Positions 11,658 through 12,315 of a DNA stretch of 12,315 nt are shown here, piece by piece (positions within the stretch are counted from its first letter, which is position 1; each line of letters opens with the position of its first letter). Under the pieces are notes generated by a model that was given only the letters and a program-made list of their open reading frames with translations, had not been told where the DNA came from and searched no databases. The position numbers were made by a program, and so were the translations under genes. This stretch comes from JBGVMW01 sp045125095 (GTDB lineage Bacteria; Bacillota; Clostridia; Lachnospirales; Lachnospiraceae), in NCBI GenBank assembly GCA_045125095.1, contig JBGVMW010000166.1:1-12315 (forward strand). Reading direction: 5' to 3'.

Positions 11658-12200
11658 ATGTACTTAATCAAGACTTTAAAGGGTGATATAACAAAGATTA
11701 CAGATGTACAGGCAATCGTGAATGCTGCAAATAATTCACTTCTTGGTGGAGGTGGCGTTGATGGTGCAATTCATCGTGCAGCAGGACCAGAACTGCTTGC
11801 TGAGTGCAGGACACTTCATGGATGTGAAACAGGAGAGGCAAAAATCACAAAGGCATATAATCTTCCATGTGATTATGTTATTCATACTGTTGGACCAATA
11901 TGGAATGGAGGCAGAAATAGGGAAGAGGAGCTTCTTGCAAGCTGTTATTTTAATTCCATGAAGCTGGCTATGGAGAATGGAATTAGAACAATCGCATTTC
12001 CATCTATATCGACAGGTGTATACAGCTTTCCGGTAGAAGCAGCAGCAAAGATAGCGGTTCGTACAGTTAATAGGTTTTTGCAGGGTAATCAGGATAACTT
12101 TGATTTGTTGGAATGGGTACTGTTTGATGATCATACGGAGTTGGTATATGAAGCTGAAGTGGATAAGATATATGACTCAAACTTCGCACATAAATTTTAG
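11658..12200 (+). CDS. macrodomain ADP-ribose hydrolase / O-acetyl-ADP-ribose deacetylase, 180 aa
   Basis: Follows the previous TAA with no gap; AAAGGA (11643-11648) is 9 nt upstream. Motifs are textbook: GDITKITDVQAIVNAANNSL (Asn22-Asn25), GGGGVDGAIHRAAG (30-43, Asp35 in the active loop), GEAKITKAYNLP, and the phosphate loop SISTGVYSFP (117-126). Such MacroD/YmdB-type enzymes deacetylate O-acetyl-ADP-ribose and remove mono-ADP-ribose from proteins or nucleic acid. The length is normal and no fused domain is present. Its place at the end of a coupled operon with a PAS protein and a thiol-redox protein suggests a stress-response role, by inference. No terminator is seen right after it. Confidence 0.93.
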   Translation: MYLIKTLKGDITKITDVQAIVNAANNSLLGGGGVDGAIHRAAGPELLAECRTLHGCETGEAKITKAYNLPCDYVIHTVGPIWNGGRNREEELLASCYFNSMKLAMENGIRTIAFPSISTGVYSFPVEAAAKIAVRTVNRFLQGNQDNFDLLEWVLFDDHTELVYEAEVDKIYDSNFAHKF

Positions 12201-12256
12201 CTATGTACCTTGAAAATTCAATACCTGGCAACTATTCAATTGTCAATGTTCAGACT

Positions 12257-12315
12257 TTAAGCGGCTTGAAGTTGTGTTTTCAAAAATGCTGGTAATGTGT
12301 TCATAAATGCATCCA
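12257..12315 (-). CDS. possible C-terminal tail of an off-window gene
   Basis: On the minus strand a frame enters from the window edge and reads DAFMNTLPAFLKTQLQAA to a TAA at 12257-12259. The composition is protein-like, but 19 codons are too few to assign, and the stretch may be open by chance. The gap 12201-12256 between the converging genes has an imperfect dyad (TGGCAA/TTGTCA near 12226-12245) and no clear terminator. Confidence 0.25.
   Translation of the reverse strand, partial: DAFMNTLPAFLKTQLQAA

Overview
The window looks like accessory DNA from an AT-rich Bacillota genome, most likely a Lachnospiraceae or related gut Clostridia. Reasons: strong AGGAGG-type ribosome sites, AT-rich promoters, the gene families present (DUF6088 antitoxin, PAS protein with a Clostridia-like N-terminus, XRE/IrrE pair) and frequent mobile-element scars. 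No rRNA, tRNA or CRISPR array is visible. The taxon is inferred from style and families, not from a marker gene.

Bases 1-3612 are a patchwork of decayed and small accessory genes: a DDE transposase tail, an unknown 124-aa protein, a Cys-rich 79-aa protein behind an SOS-box-like site, an XRE repressor fragment that stops at a perfect 38-bp palindrome, a 194-aa BECR-type (PBECR4-like) nuclease, a 93-aa protein that is probably cut short, and a DUF6088/AbiEi-type antitoxin wrecked by two frameshifts and an internal deletion. The most interesting spot is 1740-2529: promoter, about 150-nt structured RNA with a possible H-type pseudoknot, intrinsic terminator, then the nuclease gene. That is the layout of type III (RNA antitoxin/protein toxin) systems, but with a toxin family I do not know from them.

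Bases 3639-7584 hold a methyltransferase gene that overlaps a gene for a large PLD-nuclease/SF2-helicase fusion. Next comes an overlapping XRE regulator/ImmA-IrrE protease pair whose protease is cut short. The enzymes resemble a DNA-processing or anti-phage module; the pair resembles its regulators or a mobile-element switch.

Bases about 7584-9210 are an IS91-like element on the minus strand: a full-length tyrosine recombinase followed by a C-terminally truncated HUH transposase. The recombinase ribosome site lies in one arm of a 10-bp inverted repeat. The element sits between two broken genes, the irrE-like gene on the left and a pyridoxamine-phosphate-oxidase-like gene on the right, so the insertion probably came with a deletion.

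Bases 9230-12200 are a tight plus-strand operon that looks like more stable chromosomal DNA: truncated PNPOx-like protein, PAS-domain protein, DUF4186, YaiI/YqxD (DUF188), an unnamed 75-aa protein, an ArsC/Spx-like thioredoxin-fold protein and a macrodomain ADP-ribose hydrolase. Many of these genes touch or overlap, which suggests translational coupling. The last about 115 bases are mostly non-coding, with perhaps the tail of a minus-strand gene.
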